DNA of 64,000 bases from Bacteriovorax sp. PP10 (GCF_035013165.1 NZ_JAYGJQ010000002.1:1116001-1180000); one strand, 5' to 3'; positions 7,903-16,950 are shown, counted from the stretch's first letter. Translations and numbers: made by a program. The notes: generated by a model from the sequence alone, not told the origin.

Positions 7903-10061
7903 TGTGCAACCTCCACTGGTGTCTCCACTGATTTTCCATAATCCACACCGATGCGTTGAAGGTAAGCAATCAATGGAATAATTTCTTTGTCGAGTACAGC
8001 TGTAGGAACTCCGGCGGCGACTAAGTCATCTCTGATGGCCTCAGCTTGAGCTTTTGCAGCAAGAACGCTCCCTTCAATTTCCTTTTTTGTATAAGGAACA
8101 CCTAACGTTTGCATCACTTGCATCTTTTTCATTAAACTTTCATAGTCAGCTTTGTCTGTGAAAAGCCAAGTGTAGCGAGGCATGATTGAACCAGCTGTCA
8201 CTTCACGCGGATCCCACATATGGCGGTAGTGCCACATATTTGGATATTTTTGACCTACGCGAGCTAAATCAGGACCTGTTCTTTTTGATCCCCATTGAAA
8301 TGGGTGATCGTAAACGAACTCAGCTGCTTCAGAAGCTTTTCCATAACGAAGAACTTCGTGAGTCATCGGTCTTACGGTTTGAGAGTGGCAAAGGTAACAT
8401 CCTTCGCGGATATAAATATCTCGTCCCATAAGCTCAAGTGGAGTGTATGGTTTTACAATATCCATTTTCACGATAAAGTTTTTTGAAAGAACAGCAGGGA
8501 CAAGCTCGATCCCAGTACCAACTAAAATGGCAACTAGAGATAGAACCGCGAAAATCATCGGCCATCCTTCAAGTCTTCTGTGAGTCGATGCACCTTTTTC
8601 AATTGAAGAGTCATCAAGAGCGTAAGCTTCTAAGATTGGCTCTTTTTCAATGTGACCAGATTTGGCCGTTTTATAAAGGTTGTACACCATGATAATCATC
8701 GAGATTAAAACCAGTGTTCCCCCGATCGCTCTTACCCAATACATCGGAACAATTTTAATAACTGTTTCAATAAAGTTTGGATAAACAAGTTTTCCAGAGG
8801 CATCCATCGCTCGCCACATTAGTGATTGAGAGATTCCGGCCACCCACATTGATACAACATAAAGAACAAGTCCGATCGTTGCGGCCCAGAATTGAATGTT
8901 AGCAAGCTTTAGGGAATAAATTGTCGAGTTCCACAGTCTCGGAACCATGTAGTAAAGAATCCCGGCAATGATTAAATAGTTCCATCCGATAGTTCCGGCG
9001 TGAACGTGTCCTGGAATCCAGTCTGTAAAGTGAGCGATTGCACTGACAGATTTAATTGATAGGAGTGGACCTTCGAAAGTCGCCATCCCGTAAAATGTTA
9101 AAGCAAGTGCCATAAATTTTAAAACAGGATCTGTACGAACTTTATCCCAAACACCTCTTAGAGTTAGTAGACCATTAATCATACCTCCCCAGCTTGGCAT
9201 CCATAGAGCAATCGAAAAAACCATTCCTAAAGTCTGAACCCATTCAGGCAATGTTGTATAAAGAAGATGGTGAGGTCCTGCCCAGATATAGATAAAAACT
9301 AAAGACCAAAAGTGAATGATCGAAAGTCTATATGAATAGATCGGACGATTGGCCGCTTTGGGAACGAAGTAATACATTAAACCTAAAAATGGTGTTGTTA
9401 AGAAAAAGGCAACGGCGTTGTGCCCATACCACCATTGCACAAGAGCATCCTGAACTCCGGCGTAAATCGAATAGGATTTAGTTAGTGAAACAGGGATTTC
9501 AAGCGAGTTGATAATGTGAAGTACTGCGACCGTTATAATTGTTGCAATGTAAAACCAGATTGCTACATATATGTGACGCTCTCTTCTTCTGATGATTGTT
9601 CCAAAAAAGTTTACAGCGAAAACAACCCAGATAACCGTAATTAAAATATCGATAGGCCATTCAAGTTCGGCGTATTCTTTTCCTGATGTCATTCCCATTG
9701 GGAGAGTAATTGCCGCAAGAACAATGACTGATTGCCATCCCCAGAAGTGAATTCTTGAAAGTAAGTCATTATACAAACGCGCTTTTAATAAACGTTGGTG
9801 GGAATAATAAATCCCGGCGAAAATGGCGTTTCCACAAAATGCAAAAATCGCTGCATTGGTGTGAAGTGGACGGAGACGCCCGAATGTTAACCAGGGAACT
9901 CCCATGTTCACGTGCCAGTCAGCTAACTGAAAAGCAATTGTAACTCCAAGGAGCATGGCAACCACTCCCCAAATTAGTGTAGCAATAACAAAAAGTCTGA
10001 CGATTTGATCGTCATAGGAAAAACGCTCGAGTTTTCCTTGTTGTGTAACGGCGGAATTCAT
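7899..10061 (-). CDS. ccoNO: cbb3 oxidase fused catalytic and cytochrome subunits, CcoNO
   Basis: The 720-residue protein joins CcoN (about 1-480, twelve helices) to CcoO (about 500-720). CcoN marks include RLRPLHTN near 63-70, QWWYGHNAVAFFLT with the active-site His, GPHHLLYT, and IPGHVHAGTIGWN with the paired haem ligands. The CcoO part follows a single helix and has the c-haem site CYLCH near 560, SQTVRPM and SIMPRY, where Met is the axial ligand. It reduces O2 to water with high affinity and pumps protons. Fused CcoNO occurs in Bacteroidota and Bdellovibrio-like bacteria. Overlaps of 4 nt with ccoS and ccoQ indicate coupled translation. Confidence 0.96.
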   Translation of the reverse strand: MNSAVTQQGKLERFSYDDQIVRLFVIATLIWGVVAMLLGVTIAFQLADWHVNMGVPWLTFGRLRPLHTNAAIFAFCGNAIFAGIYYSHQRLLKARLYNDLLSRIHFWGWQSVIVLAAITLPMGMTSGKEYAELEWPIDILITVIWVVFAVNFFGTIIRRRERHIYVAIWFYIATIITVAVLHIINSLEIPVSLTKSYSIYAGVQDALVQWWYGHNAVAFFLTTPFLGLMYYFVPKAANRPIYSYRLSIIHFWSLVFIYIWAGPHHLLYTTLPEWVQTLGMVFSIALWMPSWGGMINGLLTLRGVWDKVRTDPVLKFMALALTFYGMATFEGPLLSIKSVSAIAHFTDWIPGHVHAGTIGWNYLIIAGILYYMVPRLWNSTIYSLKLANIQFWAATIGLVLYVVSMWVAGISQSLMWRAMDASGKLVYPNFIETVIKIVPMYWVRAIGGTLVLISMIIMVYNLYKTAKSGHIEKEPILEAYALDDSSIEKGASTHRRLEGWPMIFAVLSLVAILVGTGIELVPAVLSKNFIVKMDIVKPYTPLELMGRDIYIREGCYLCHSQTVRPMTHEVLRYGKASEAAEFVYDHPFQWGSKRTGPDLARVGQKYPNMWHYRHMWDPREVTAGSIMPRYTWLFTDKADYESLMKKMQVMQTLGVPYTKKEIEGSVLAAKAQAEAIRDDLVAAGVPTAVLDKEIIPLIAYLQRIGVDYGKSVETPVEVAQ

Positions 10062-10231
10062 AATTCTCCTTCTTTAGTATGAGTAGCTTTTTTTTCATCT
10101 TCTAAAAGCATTCTGTGTCTTGGTGTTTCCAGGTCATCGTATTGTCCCTTTTTGGTCATCCAGATAAATCCACCTATAAAGAAGGTGGCCATGATGAGCG
10201 CAATCGGAATAAGAAACGGCATTATTTCCAT
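10058..10231 (-). CDS. ccoS: cbb3 oxidase assembly protein CcoS
   Basis: A 57-residue gene begins MEIMPFLIPIALIMATFF and continues FIGGFIWMTKKGQYDDLETPRHRMLLED. The single N-terminal helix followed by the GQYDDLETP motif is the CcoS signature. CcoS is needed for cofactor insertion into the oxidase in characterised species. AAGGA lies 4 nt before the ATG. It overlaps ccoI by 10 nt and ccoNO by 4 nt. Confidence 0.93.
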   Translation of the reverse strand: MEIMPFLIPIALIMATFFIGGFIWMTKKGQYDDLETPRHRMLLEDEKKATHTKEGEL

Positions 10232-12573
10232 AGCATCCTTAGTTTTTTAGTACCTATTAGTGTCGAGATTAAAACGGACAGCGAACTTAAAGGCATGATA
10301 ATGGCCGCAGTTAAAGGGGAGATATACCCTGTGAAAGCGAGCACTACGGAAATACTATTGTAAAAAAGTGAGAGCACTAAATTGCGATAAATCACTTTCA
10401 TTGTTTCTTTGGAAATTGTAATGAGCTCAGCGACTGGCAGTAATCCAGGAAGACTTAAATAAACATCTGCGGCCCGCAGAGAAATATCCATCGCCCCAAA
10501 GACTGCGATCCCCGTATCAGCATAGCTAAGAGCGATTGCATCGTTAGCGCCATCTCCAATCATGAGAGAGTGCTCACTTGCTTTAATAACCTGACTCTTC
10601 TTTTCAGGTGAAAGACTTGCTTGATATTCAGACGGAAGAAGACCTACTTCTTGAGCAATCGTGCTTACATACTCTTCTTTATCACCTGAGAGAATTTGAA
10701 TGTTCACATTGTGATGACGAAGTTTCGCGATGGCCTCTTTAGCGTCCAGACGAACGGTGTCTTTTGCTTCAAAAGTGCAAATGATTTTATGATCTTCATA
10801 AATTGAATGATTTTTTATTTCGTAAAAATGATTTTCAATAATACCACTGACGCCAACACCTGGAACTTCTTTTAAGTCTGAAACCAGTAACGGTTTTAAA
10901 GGCAGAGGTTGAATATAATTTTTTAAGCTGACGGCCAGTGGGTGAGTCGAATGTCTTTCAAGGTTGAAGATGACGTCATGAGGCGCCACAATTGAATTTT
11001 GTAGAATATAAAAAGAAGATATTTTTAGCGTGTTTTGTGTGATTGTTCCTGTTTTATCAATAAAGATATTTTTCACTCGAGAAAGCTTCTCGATAACAGA
11101 GTCGTCTTTAATGATAATTCCTTTCTGGGCAGACTTAGAAAGTGTCCTGATAAATGTTAATGGAGTGGCAATCGCCAAAGCACATGGGCAAGTCACGATT
11201 AAAAGAGTGAGTGCCTGTTCAAGAGCATGTTTTGTATTTCCTTCTCTATAACTCCAGACAAAGAGAACTATTGAGAGAATAAAAACGATGGCCACAAAGT
11301 ATTTTGAGATCAAATTCGTTACATCAATAATTTTTGACTTATGTCCCCATCCATTTTCAATACTTCTTAGGATTTGGCCTAAACGAGTTTCCTTATTGAC
11401 CTTTTTAACTTTGATGATGATTTCAGTTCCCATATTCATCGTGCCTGAGAAGACCTCAGAGTTCAGTCCAACTTTTTGTAGCTCTGATTCTCCAGTCAAA
11501 AGGGAATTGTTGAGGTAGGTTTCACCTGAAACAACCACAGCATCTGCCGGAATGATTTGCATCGGAGAAATTTTCAAAAGGTCGTCGACTTTAATAAATT
11601 TAGGATGGATTTCTAAAAATTGTCCGGGATTATTCTCATCAACTCTTAAAACACTTTCTCCCTGATAGAAGAAATGTAAGTCAGTCGTACCTAATCCCAT
11701 TTCCTGAATGGCCTTGAGAAAGTAGCGTGACATTAAAAGTAAAAAGACTAACGCACTTAATGAATCAAAATAGTTCTCGTTAATTCCATTAATTAAATTA
11801 TAAACTCCCATCACACCACCCATGATAAGAGCAAGTGAAATAGGGACATCAATAGAAAGTGATTTATTTTTAAGAGCAATCCATGAATTGCGATAAAAAG
11901 GAAAAGCAGAGTAAGTTAAAACAGGCACAGCAAAAAGAACTGTTAGCCAGTTAAAAAATGTCGCATACTCAGGCCCTGCTCCGGCATATAAAGACACAGC
12001 GTAAAGCATGATATTACCAGCAGCTGCTCCAGCTATTCCAATTCTTAAAAGTCCTGATCTTTCTTCTTTGGTTTTAAGGTCCTGAGAATCCTGATTCATT
12101 TTTATTGGATGAGGGTGATAACCCAAATTCTCCAATTCATAAGCAACCAGTGAGAATTTTCCCTCAGATCTCAAAACGATACTGACTACTGAGCGGCCCA
12201 TATTCAATTTACTTGATCTGACACCAACAACGAACTCAGGGAGTTTTTCAATAATCCATAAGCACGCAAGGCAATGAATACCTTCAAGGTAAAACTCCAT
12301 TGTGCGTTCATTATTTAAACTTTGATAACTGTATTCTTTTAAGAAATCGTCATCATCAAGATAAGAGTAGTGTGCGGTCTTGATCTCAACGGGAGCGCGT
12401 TTTTTGAAAAATGAGACATTCTTTTTGATTTCATAATATTCAGCCAGGCCTTTAGCATGAATTACATTGTAAACAGTCAGGCATCCACGGCAACAAAAAG
12501 GGCCTTCGTCGCTTTTATCTTCATTGAAATAAGCTGTTACGACGCTCTGGTCGCAATGGATGCATGCACTCAT
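10222..12573 (-). CDS. ccoI: Copper P1B-type ATPase of the cbb3 cluster, CcoI
   Basis: The 783-residue protein is a heavy-metal P-type ATPase. The N-terminus has a zinc-ribbon-like cysteine region (CIHC at 4-7, CCRGC at 27-31). An HMA-type domain follows with the metal site CLAC at 101-104. Then come the membrane core with the CPC motif in TCPCALAIATP, the phosphorylation loop DKTGTIT and the hinge GDGANDA. CcoI exports copper to the periplasm for assembly of the CcoN haem b3-CuB centre. It overlaps the CNBD gene by 4 nt at its start and ccoS by 10 nt at its end. Confidence 0.94.
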   Translation of the reverse strand: MSACIHCDQSVVTAYFNEDKSDEGPFCCRGCLTVYNVIHAKGLAEYYEIKKNVSFFKKRAPVEIKTAHYSYLDDDDFLKEYSYQSLNNERTMEFYLEGIHCLACLWIIEKLPEFVVGVRSSKLNMGRSVVSIVLRSEGKFSLVAYELENLGYHPHPIKMNQDSQDLKTKEERSGLLRIGIAGAAAGNIMLYAVSLYAGAGPEYATFFNWLTVLFAVPVLTYSAFPFYRNSWIALKNKSLSIDVPISLALIMGGVMGVYNLINGINENYFDSLSALVFLLLMSRYFLKAIQEMGLGTTDLHFFYQGESVLRVDENNPGQFLEIHPKFIKVDDLLKISPMQIIPADAVVVSGETYLNNSLLTGESELQKVGLNSEVFSGTMNMGTEIIIKVKKVNKETRLGQILRSIENGWGHKSKIIDVTNLISKYFVAIVFILSIVLFVWSYREGNTKHALEQALTLLIVTCPCALAIATPLTFIRTLSKSAQKGIIIKDDSVIEKLSRVKNIFIDKTGTITQNTLKISSFYILQNSIVAPHDVIFNLERHSTHPLAVSLKNYIQPLPLKPLLVSDLKEVPGVGVSGIIENHFYEIKNHSIYEDHKIICTFEAKDTVRLDAKEAIAKLRHHNVNIQILSGDKEEYVSTIAQEVGLLPSEYQASLSPEKKSQVIKASEHSLMIGDGANDAIALSYADTGIAVFGAMDISLRAADVYLSLPGLLPVAELITISKETMKVIYRNLVLSLFYNSISVVLAFTGYISPLTAAIIMPLSSLSVLISTLIGTKKLRMLWK

Positions 12574-12938
12574 GTGGCCTTCTCGATAAGGGCCTTGAAA
12601 AGTGCTACAAGTTCAACATCATGGCCTTTAAAGATTTCTAGGAGAGTGCTTCTGTCGAGGAAGCAGATTTCGGTGTTGGGAAAAGCTTCTGCACTTAACT
12701 GGATAGGTTTCTTATGAAGAAGTTCAGCGACACCAATCAGGTAGCCAGCATTAAGCATCTTTTTAAATTTCTTTTTGTAACTGACTTGAATAGAGCCATC
12801 TAAAACCAGATACCCGGAAATCGGAATCTGTCCTTCGTAAAAAAGATGAGATTGAGATTTGAACTTTTTTGAGGGGAAATAATCAGTGATTTTATCTATT
12901 AGATCACTGCTTAGTTCGATGTGCTTTACTGATTTCAT
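12570..12938 (-). CDS. Cyclic-nucleotide-binding-domain protein without DNA-binding domain
   Basis: This protein of about 122 residues consists of one CRP-type beta-roll (FYEGQIPISGYLVLDGSIQVSYKKKF, then GYLIGVAELL) and a short C-terminal helix. No helix-turn-helix follows, so it cannot act as a normal CRP regulator. I favour ATG 12938 over GTG 12944 because the predicted transcript starts at A12938, which would make the mRNA leaderless. It is the first gene of the cbb3 operon and overlaps ccoI by 4 nt. A sensor or assembly role linked to the oxidase is plausible, but no function is known. Confidence 0.75.
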   Translation of the reverse strand: MKSVKHIELSSDLIDKITDYFPSKKFKSQSHLFYEGQIPISGYLVLDGSIQVSYKKKFKKMLNAGYLIGVAELLHKKPIQLSAEAFPNTEICFLDRSTLLEIFKGHDVELVALFKALIEKAT

Positions 12939-12986
12939 AAGCACATCTTACAAAGAATTTTAAAACGAAAATATAATCTATATCAG
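12938..12986 (-). promoter_or_regulatory. Predicted class II FNR-type, leaderless promoter of the cbb3 operon
   Basis: The minus-strand -10 hexamer is TAAGAT at 12950-12945, which predicts +1 at A12938, the A of an in-frame ATG. The box ATAATCTATATCAG (12973-12986, plus-strand reading) resembles TTGATNNNNATCAA and is centred at exactly -41.5 from that base. The same hexamer and spacing occur at the usp promoter. Just beyond the box is CTTTGG; the box near the fnr gene is followed by CTTTGT. Confidence 0.58.
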
Positions 12987-13002
12987 CTTTGGAAAATAAA
13001 TA

Positions 13003-13713
13003 TTAATAATGAATGTTGGCCCAGTTTAGAAGTTCTTCTTCATCTTTGACGTAGAGAACTTTTCCTTCCTGTTCAATAATTCCGGCCTCTTTAAATTCAG
13101 TCATAAAACGAATGAGAGTTTCATTGGCAGTACCAATCATTGTGGCCATCTCTTCACGAGTCAGCTTTAGATCAATTCTCCAGCGATTATCCTCTTTCAC
13201 TCCATGAGTGGCCTTAAGAGATAAGAGAAGTTCAGCGAGACGCTCGCGAACATTTTTTTGGTGTAGAGAGCTAAGTTTGGTTTCAGCATTCCCCATGTCG
13301 CGGGAAAGTTTGTTGATAATGTTCAATGCAACAGATGGATTTTTTTGAATTAGAGAAAGAATGTACTTTTTGTCGATGAAGCACACTTCAGTGTCTTCCA
13401 TTGCCGTGGCCGTTTTTCCAAAGTCTTCATCTGTAAAAAGACTTCTGTGTCCTAAAATATCACCAGCATGAACAATGCGAACGATAGATTCTTTTCCATC
13501 GACACCAGTCTTTGTCAATTTAATATTTCCTGCACTAATACAGTAGAGACCAAATGGATGTGTCCCTTGCACGAAAAGTGTCTGACCTTTTTTATACTTA
13601 TTGGTAATTTTGTGATGGCTTACGTCGATAATATCGGCGAAATCCAGATTACAAAAAATCCCTTCTTGTCTGGCCGGACAACCTTCACAACTGCTTGGAG
13701 AAACTTTTTTCAT
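13003..13713 (-). CDS. fnr: FNR-type oxygen-sensing transcription regulator
   Basis: The 236-residue CRP/FNR family protein has N-terminal cysteines 9, 12 and 21 (CEGC...C) and a fourth at 111 in DTEVCFID, which aligns with Cys122 of E. coli FNR. All four ligands for an O2-labile [4Fe-4S] cluster are therefore present, with a longer spacing between the second and third. A beta-roll (about 35-120), a dimerisation helix and a C-terminal winged HTH follow. The recognition helix NETLIRFM keeps the Glu and Arg that contact the TGA half-site. It lies upstream of the cbb3 operon and should control it. AAGAGG precedes the ATG. Confidence 0.88.
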   Translation of the reverse strand: MKKVSPSSCEGCPARQEGIFCNLDFADIIDVSHHKITNKYKKGQTLFVQGTHPFGLYCISAGNIKLTKTGVDGKESIVRIVHAGDILGHRSLFTDEDFGKTATAMEDTEVCFIDKKYILSLIQKNPSVALNIINKLSRDMGNAETKLSSLHQKNVRERLAELLLSLKATHGVKEDNRWRIDLKLTREEMATMIGTANETLIRFMTEFKEAGIIEQEGKVLYVKDEEELLNWANIHY

Positions 13714-13771
13714 TTTATTTTTTTCCTCTTATTGATCATTTATTAATTTAACATTAAACAAGTAAAAAAAC

Positions 13772-13785
13772 ATGATCTAGCTCAG
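13772..13785. promoter_or_regulatory. FNR-like box between fnr and nnrD
   Basis: ATGATCTAGCTCAG matches 11 of 14 positions of the FNR/FixK-type palindrome TTGATCTAGATCAA and keeps the TGA-N6-TCA core. It lies about -40.5 from a possible minus-strand start for fnr (-10 TAAATT at 13750-13745), which would allow autoregulation. It also lies at exactly -61.5 from a plus-strand start at A13840 defined by TAATAT (13828-13833), which would be the class I position for nnrD. Which of these is used cannot be decided from sequence. Confidence 0.5.
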
Positions 13786-13867
13786 CTTTGTTAATTAAGT
13801 TTTTGCCATTCACTTTGGTCGGGCCGATAATATTGAGTAAGTAGCTCTAACATAAGGCATTCCCGAA

Positions 13868-14707
13868 ATGATTATAAAAATAGATAGCAAAGATGCAAAA
13901 AACCTCATCCCAAAGCGCTCTAAGTTATCAAGTAAAATTGACGGTGGAAAGGTGCTAATTGTTGCAGGAGGCGCTGGACTTCATGGGGCGGGGATTCTTT
14001 CAGCGCTGGCGGCCACCAGATCTGGGGCAGGTTATACCCATTTGATGACTGATTTGGTTAAGTACCCGTGGGTGAAATTTCCAGATTTTATTCTTCATAA
14101 GTTTTCATTAACTGAATTAAAAAAGAATTCTAAAGATGTCATTGCGATGGGGCCAGGACTTGGAACGGCGGAAAGTAAAAAAAAGTTGTTACGTTTCTTA
14201 ATAAAATCAAAGATCGAGAAAGTTGTTTTAGATGCTGATGCTTTGACGATGTTATCTACAATGAAAGTTAAACAACTTCCATCGACGTGGATTCTTACTC
14301 CTCACGAAGGAGAACTTGCAAGACTTCTGGGAGTCACTTCGACTTCAGTTAAGAAGAAGCGCGTAGAGCATCTTATAATGGCCCAGAAGAAGTTTGGATG
14401 TGTTGTTTTGCTAAAAGGTGCGGAGTCACTAATTAGCGATGGCAAGCGTATACAAAAAGTCTCAAATGGAACAGTGGCCTTAGCGAAAGCGGGGACAGGT
14501 GATGTTTTACTCGGAATGATCGCGGCCTTTTACGCTCAAGGATTAAATCAGGTTGAGGCCACTGTGCTTGGGACTTTTATTCATGGGCAGGCGTCGGCAG
14601 ATTGGATGAAAAAAGGGAATGATCATTTAAGTCTCCGCCCAATGGATCTCATTGAGCAGATTCCTAAAACGATTTTTAAACTAAGGGGTAATGTAGTTAA
14701 GGTTTAA
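13868..14707 (+). CDS. nnrD: ADP/ATP-dependent NAD(P)H-hydrate dehydratase
   Basis: The 279-residue ribokinase-like protein matches the NnrD half of the NAD(P)HX repair system. It has VLIVAGGAGLHGAGILSALAA near 30-50, AMGPGLG near 98, DADAL near 125, ILTPHEGELARLL near 145 and the catalytic AGTGDVLLG near 210. The enzyme uses a nucleoside phosphate to dehydrate damaged (S)-NAD(P)HX back to NAD(P)H. The epimerase domain NnrE, often fused upstream, is absent here. The gene overlaps the convergent papain-like gene by 27 nt. Confidence 0.9.
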   Translation: MIIKIDSKDAKNLIPKRSKLSSKIDGGKVLIVAGGAGLHGAGILSALAATRSGAGYTHLMTDLVKYPWVKFPDFILHKFSLTELKKNSKDVIAMGPGLGTAESKKKLLRFLIKSKIEKVVLDADALTMLSTMKVKQLPSTWILTPHEGELARLLGVTSTSVKKKRVEHLIMAQKKFGCVVLLKGAESLISDGKRIQKVSNGTVALAKAGTGDVLLGMIAAFYAQGLNQVEATVLGTFIHGQASADWMKKGNDHLSLRPMDLIEQIPKTIFKLRGNVVKV

Positions 14708-16462
14708 AGTATTTTTAAACATTCTGTCTTCATCCATCCAGATTTTTCCTTCTTCTATTTCAAACTCTTTATTTTCCAGCTTCCAGTTTGGTCCCCAAGA
14801 GTTTTGTGCAAGATACTGAATGCGATTATTTTTACAACGATAACCTATGGCCGTGACAGCATGAAATCCGTGAGGTCCTGCGTTTCCACAAGTATTAAGT
14901 TTAGTTTTTGCATCTTCTTTATGGAAATCATAATTTGGCTCTTTCCAGAATTTTGAACAAATATCTATTCCGACAGCGCGGTTCTCGGTCATGTTTGCCA
15001 TGATTCTTGCGCGATTTTCTTTAATCATCCCGACGGCCTTAGGTGAAATGTTATTACCGCGGAAATCACTTGAATCTAGTACAAAACCTCTTCTTTCACA
15101 TTTAAGAGTTAGAGGTAGGGCAATTCGCTTTTCAGGAGAGCAATCATTGGCAATCAGTGACATGATGGCATCATCATATTTAAGTCCTGCTTTATCTGTA
15201 ATGAAGTCAACAAAGCCTGACATATTTTTAAATGACTTCGCAGGCATTGTACCGGCAAGCTCAGAAGCGCTGTTTAAGAGTTCAGAGTAATTGCAAAGCA
15301 CCACATCTTTTTTCGCTTTCTCCAGGAAGTCTTTTTTATCTTTGAAATAACTTAAAACATTGCTGGCCTTACAGTCATCCATCTTATTTAAAGCAATACG
15401 GTCATAATCACTTTTAATATTATTCATATCTTTTGGAGAGATACTAGAGACAATCATTTTAGCAAATTTCTCTTTATCGGCCGGTGTACCTTTTAATCCA
15501 TCGGATTTAGCAAGAGCACTGCTTAGGCCATTCATGAAGTCAGGAAGACCTGATTTAATTTGAAAGAGAGGAGAGATTGCTTTTTTCGTTGAAGCTCTTG
15601 ATTTACTGTTTTGGATAAAAGCAACTTTACTATTTTTAGTAGTCCCACCCATCGCCAGCATTTCTCCCATTTGTCCAAAGTTCTGGCATGGACCTACAGT
15701 TGATAATGCTTTTCCTGAAATACATTGAGGGTTGTCGTTTAGAGCACGAGATAGAGCATTTTCAATCGCCGTCATGACAACTTCAGGATTATTCTCTGAG
15801 CATTTTTTTGAAAAATAAGCGTCTCCGGAATTTTTAACAAATCTATTAAGTGCAATTTTAAACTGATCAGCTTTTTCTCTTTGCCCCTGACGTCTTTCAC
15901 CATCTTCCACATTACCAAATGTTTTTTGGTAAGCATTCATATAGCGGGATGCCTGAGCAAGAGATTTCTCCTGAACGTCGCCATCATCGAGAAAGTTATT
16001 ATCACCCTTAAAAAAGCTATGCTCTAATGCAACATCTTCAGCTTTACAAAGGACTCCGCCATTAGTGGCCTTCTGTCTATCGAGTGCAGCATTGATTGTG
16101 TCACATGTATTTCCAGTATAAATTCCTGAGCCGACAGCAGTGACCTGGCCATTGGTACCTGTAAGGTTTCTAGTATAGGTTTTATCTCCCTTAGCTCTTC
16201 TGTCTTTTAGCGTTTTATCAGTGGCGTAGTAGAGCCCAAGATTAAGATAAGATAAATTGGGGTTACCTGGAATAATTGCTTGCAACATCAAGGCACCTTG
16301 ATTGGCAAAACAACTACCAATACCATCCTGATCCTGAACGGCCGCTTTTGTTAGACTTCCACTTCCTTGATCAAGGCGAACAACTTTGCCCTCAGGAATG
16401 TCACCGCAATCAAGTGCAAATGCATTAAGTGAAATTAAAGAGAGTAATAATCCAATTTTCAT
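14681..16462 (-). CDS. Secreted papain-like cysteine peptidase homologue
   Basis: The 593-residue precursor has a signal peptide (1-16) and a papain-type active site split by a long insertion. Gln45 and Cys51 lie in QDGIGSCFANQG with the papain spacing of six between oxyanion Gln and nucleophile. GPHGFHAVTAIGY near 540 gives the His, and AQNSWGPNW near 565 gives the Asn of the family's NSWG motif. About 480 helix-rich residues between the Cys and His regions match nothing I recognise. The protein should act outside the inner membrane, perhaps on prey or envelope protein. It is followed upstream on the same strand by a small secreted gene 2 bp away. Confidence 0.74.
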   Translation of the reverse strand: MKIGLLLSLISLNAFALDCGDIPEGKVVRLDQGSGSLTKAAVQDQDGIGSCFANQGALMLQAIIPGNPNLSYLNLGLYYATDKTLKDRRAKGDKTYTRNLTGTNGQVTAVGSGIYTGNTCDTINAALDRQKATNGGVLCKAEDVALEHSFFKGDNNFLDDGDVQEKSLAQASRYMNAYQKTFGNVEDGERRQGQREKADQFKIALNRFVKNSGDAYFSKKCSENNPEVVMTAIENALSRALNDNPQCISGKALSTVGPCQNFGQMGEMLAMGGTTKNSKVAFIQNSKSRASTKKAISPLFQIKSGLPDFMNGLSSALAKSDGLKGTPADKEKFAKMIVSSISPKDMNNIKSDYDRIALNKMDDCKASNVLSYFKDKKDFLEKAKKDVVLCNYSELLNSASELAGTMPAKSFKNMSGFVDFITDKAGLKYDDAIMSLIANDCSPEKRIALPLTLKCERRGFVLDSSDFRGNNISPKAVGMIKENRARIMANMTENRAVGIDICSKFWKEPNYDFHKEDAKTKLNTCGNAGPHGFHAVTAIGYRCKNNRIQYLAQNSWGPNWKLENKEFEIEEGKIWMDEDRMFKNTLNLNYITP

Positions 16463-16464
16463 AT

Positions 16465-16857
16465 CTAGTCCTTAAGTAGAGATTGTAAATTAATGGCAGA
16501 AATCATTGATCCATCATTAAATTCACAAAAAGAATTTTCATTATTTTTTGAATTCGTAAAAATCCTAATTGTCATTTTTAGTCCAACAGCGCAGGCTACT
16601 GCACCAGGATTTTTTCCACCACTAAATTGAGAAGCAGGAACGGTAAGAGAATGTTTTTGGTTAAGGGCCTTAATCGCATCGCACTTGGATTGTTCCAAAG
16701 TGACTTCATCATTGAAGCAATTTTCTGAAACTAGTATCTGACTTGGAGAGTGCAGCGAAAATAGATAATGGTCGCTATTATGACTCCAGATTTGTTTCGT
16801 AAAATCCGACGCAAAAGCGCTGAAGCTAAAAATTGATAAAAATACTATTGCTTTCAT
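16465..16857 (-). CDS. Small secreted protein, possibly DUF333-like
   Basis: The 130-residue protein has a signal peptide (about 1-16) and a C-terminal segment, NPGAVACAVGLKM then FCEFNDGSMI, that faintly resembles the DUF333 pattern NPA-x-C-x(n)-C-x-F-x-DG. Four cysteines in the mature part suggest disulfides. It ends only 2 bp before the papain-like gene on the same strand, so the two are probably co-transcribed and could be a peptidase and its inhibitor or chaperone (inference). The family match is weak. Confidence 0.55.
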   Translation of the reverse strand: MKAIVFLSIFSFSAFASDFTKQIWSHNSDHYLFSLHSPSQILVSENCFNDEVTLEQSKCDAIKALNQKHSLTVPASQFSGGKNPGAVACAVGLKMTIRIFTNSKNNENSFCEFNDGSMISAINLQSLLKD

Positions 16858-16950
16858 TAAAAACCTCTGTCTTTATTATAGGAGAAAAGGGCATTTAGAG
16901 TTAGCGGGTCAAAACTCACTACTCGAGAACAGAAGAGCGAAAAAAGAGAC

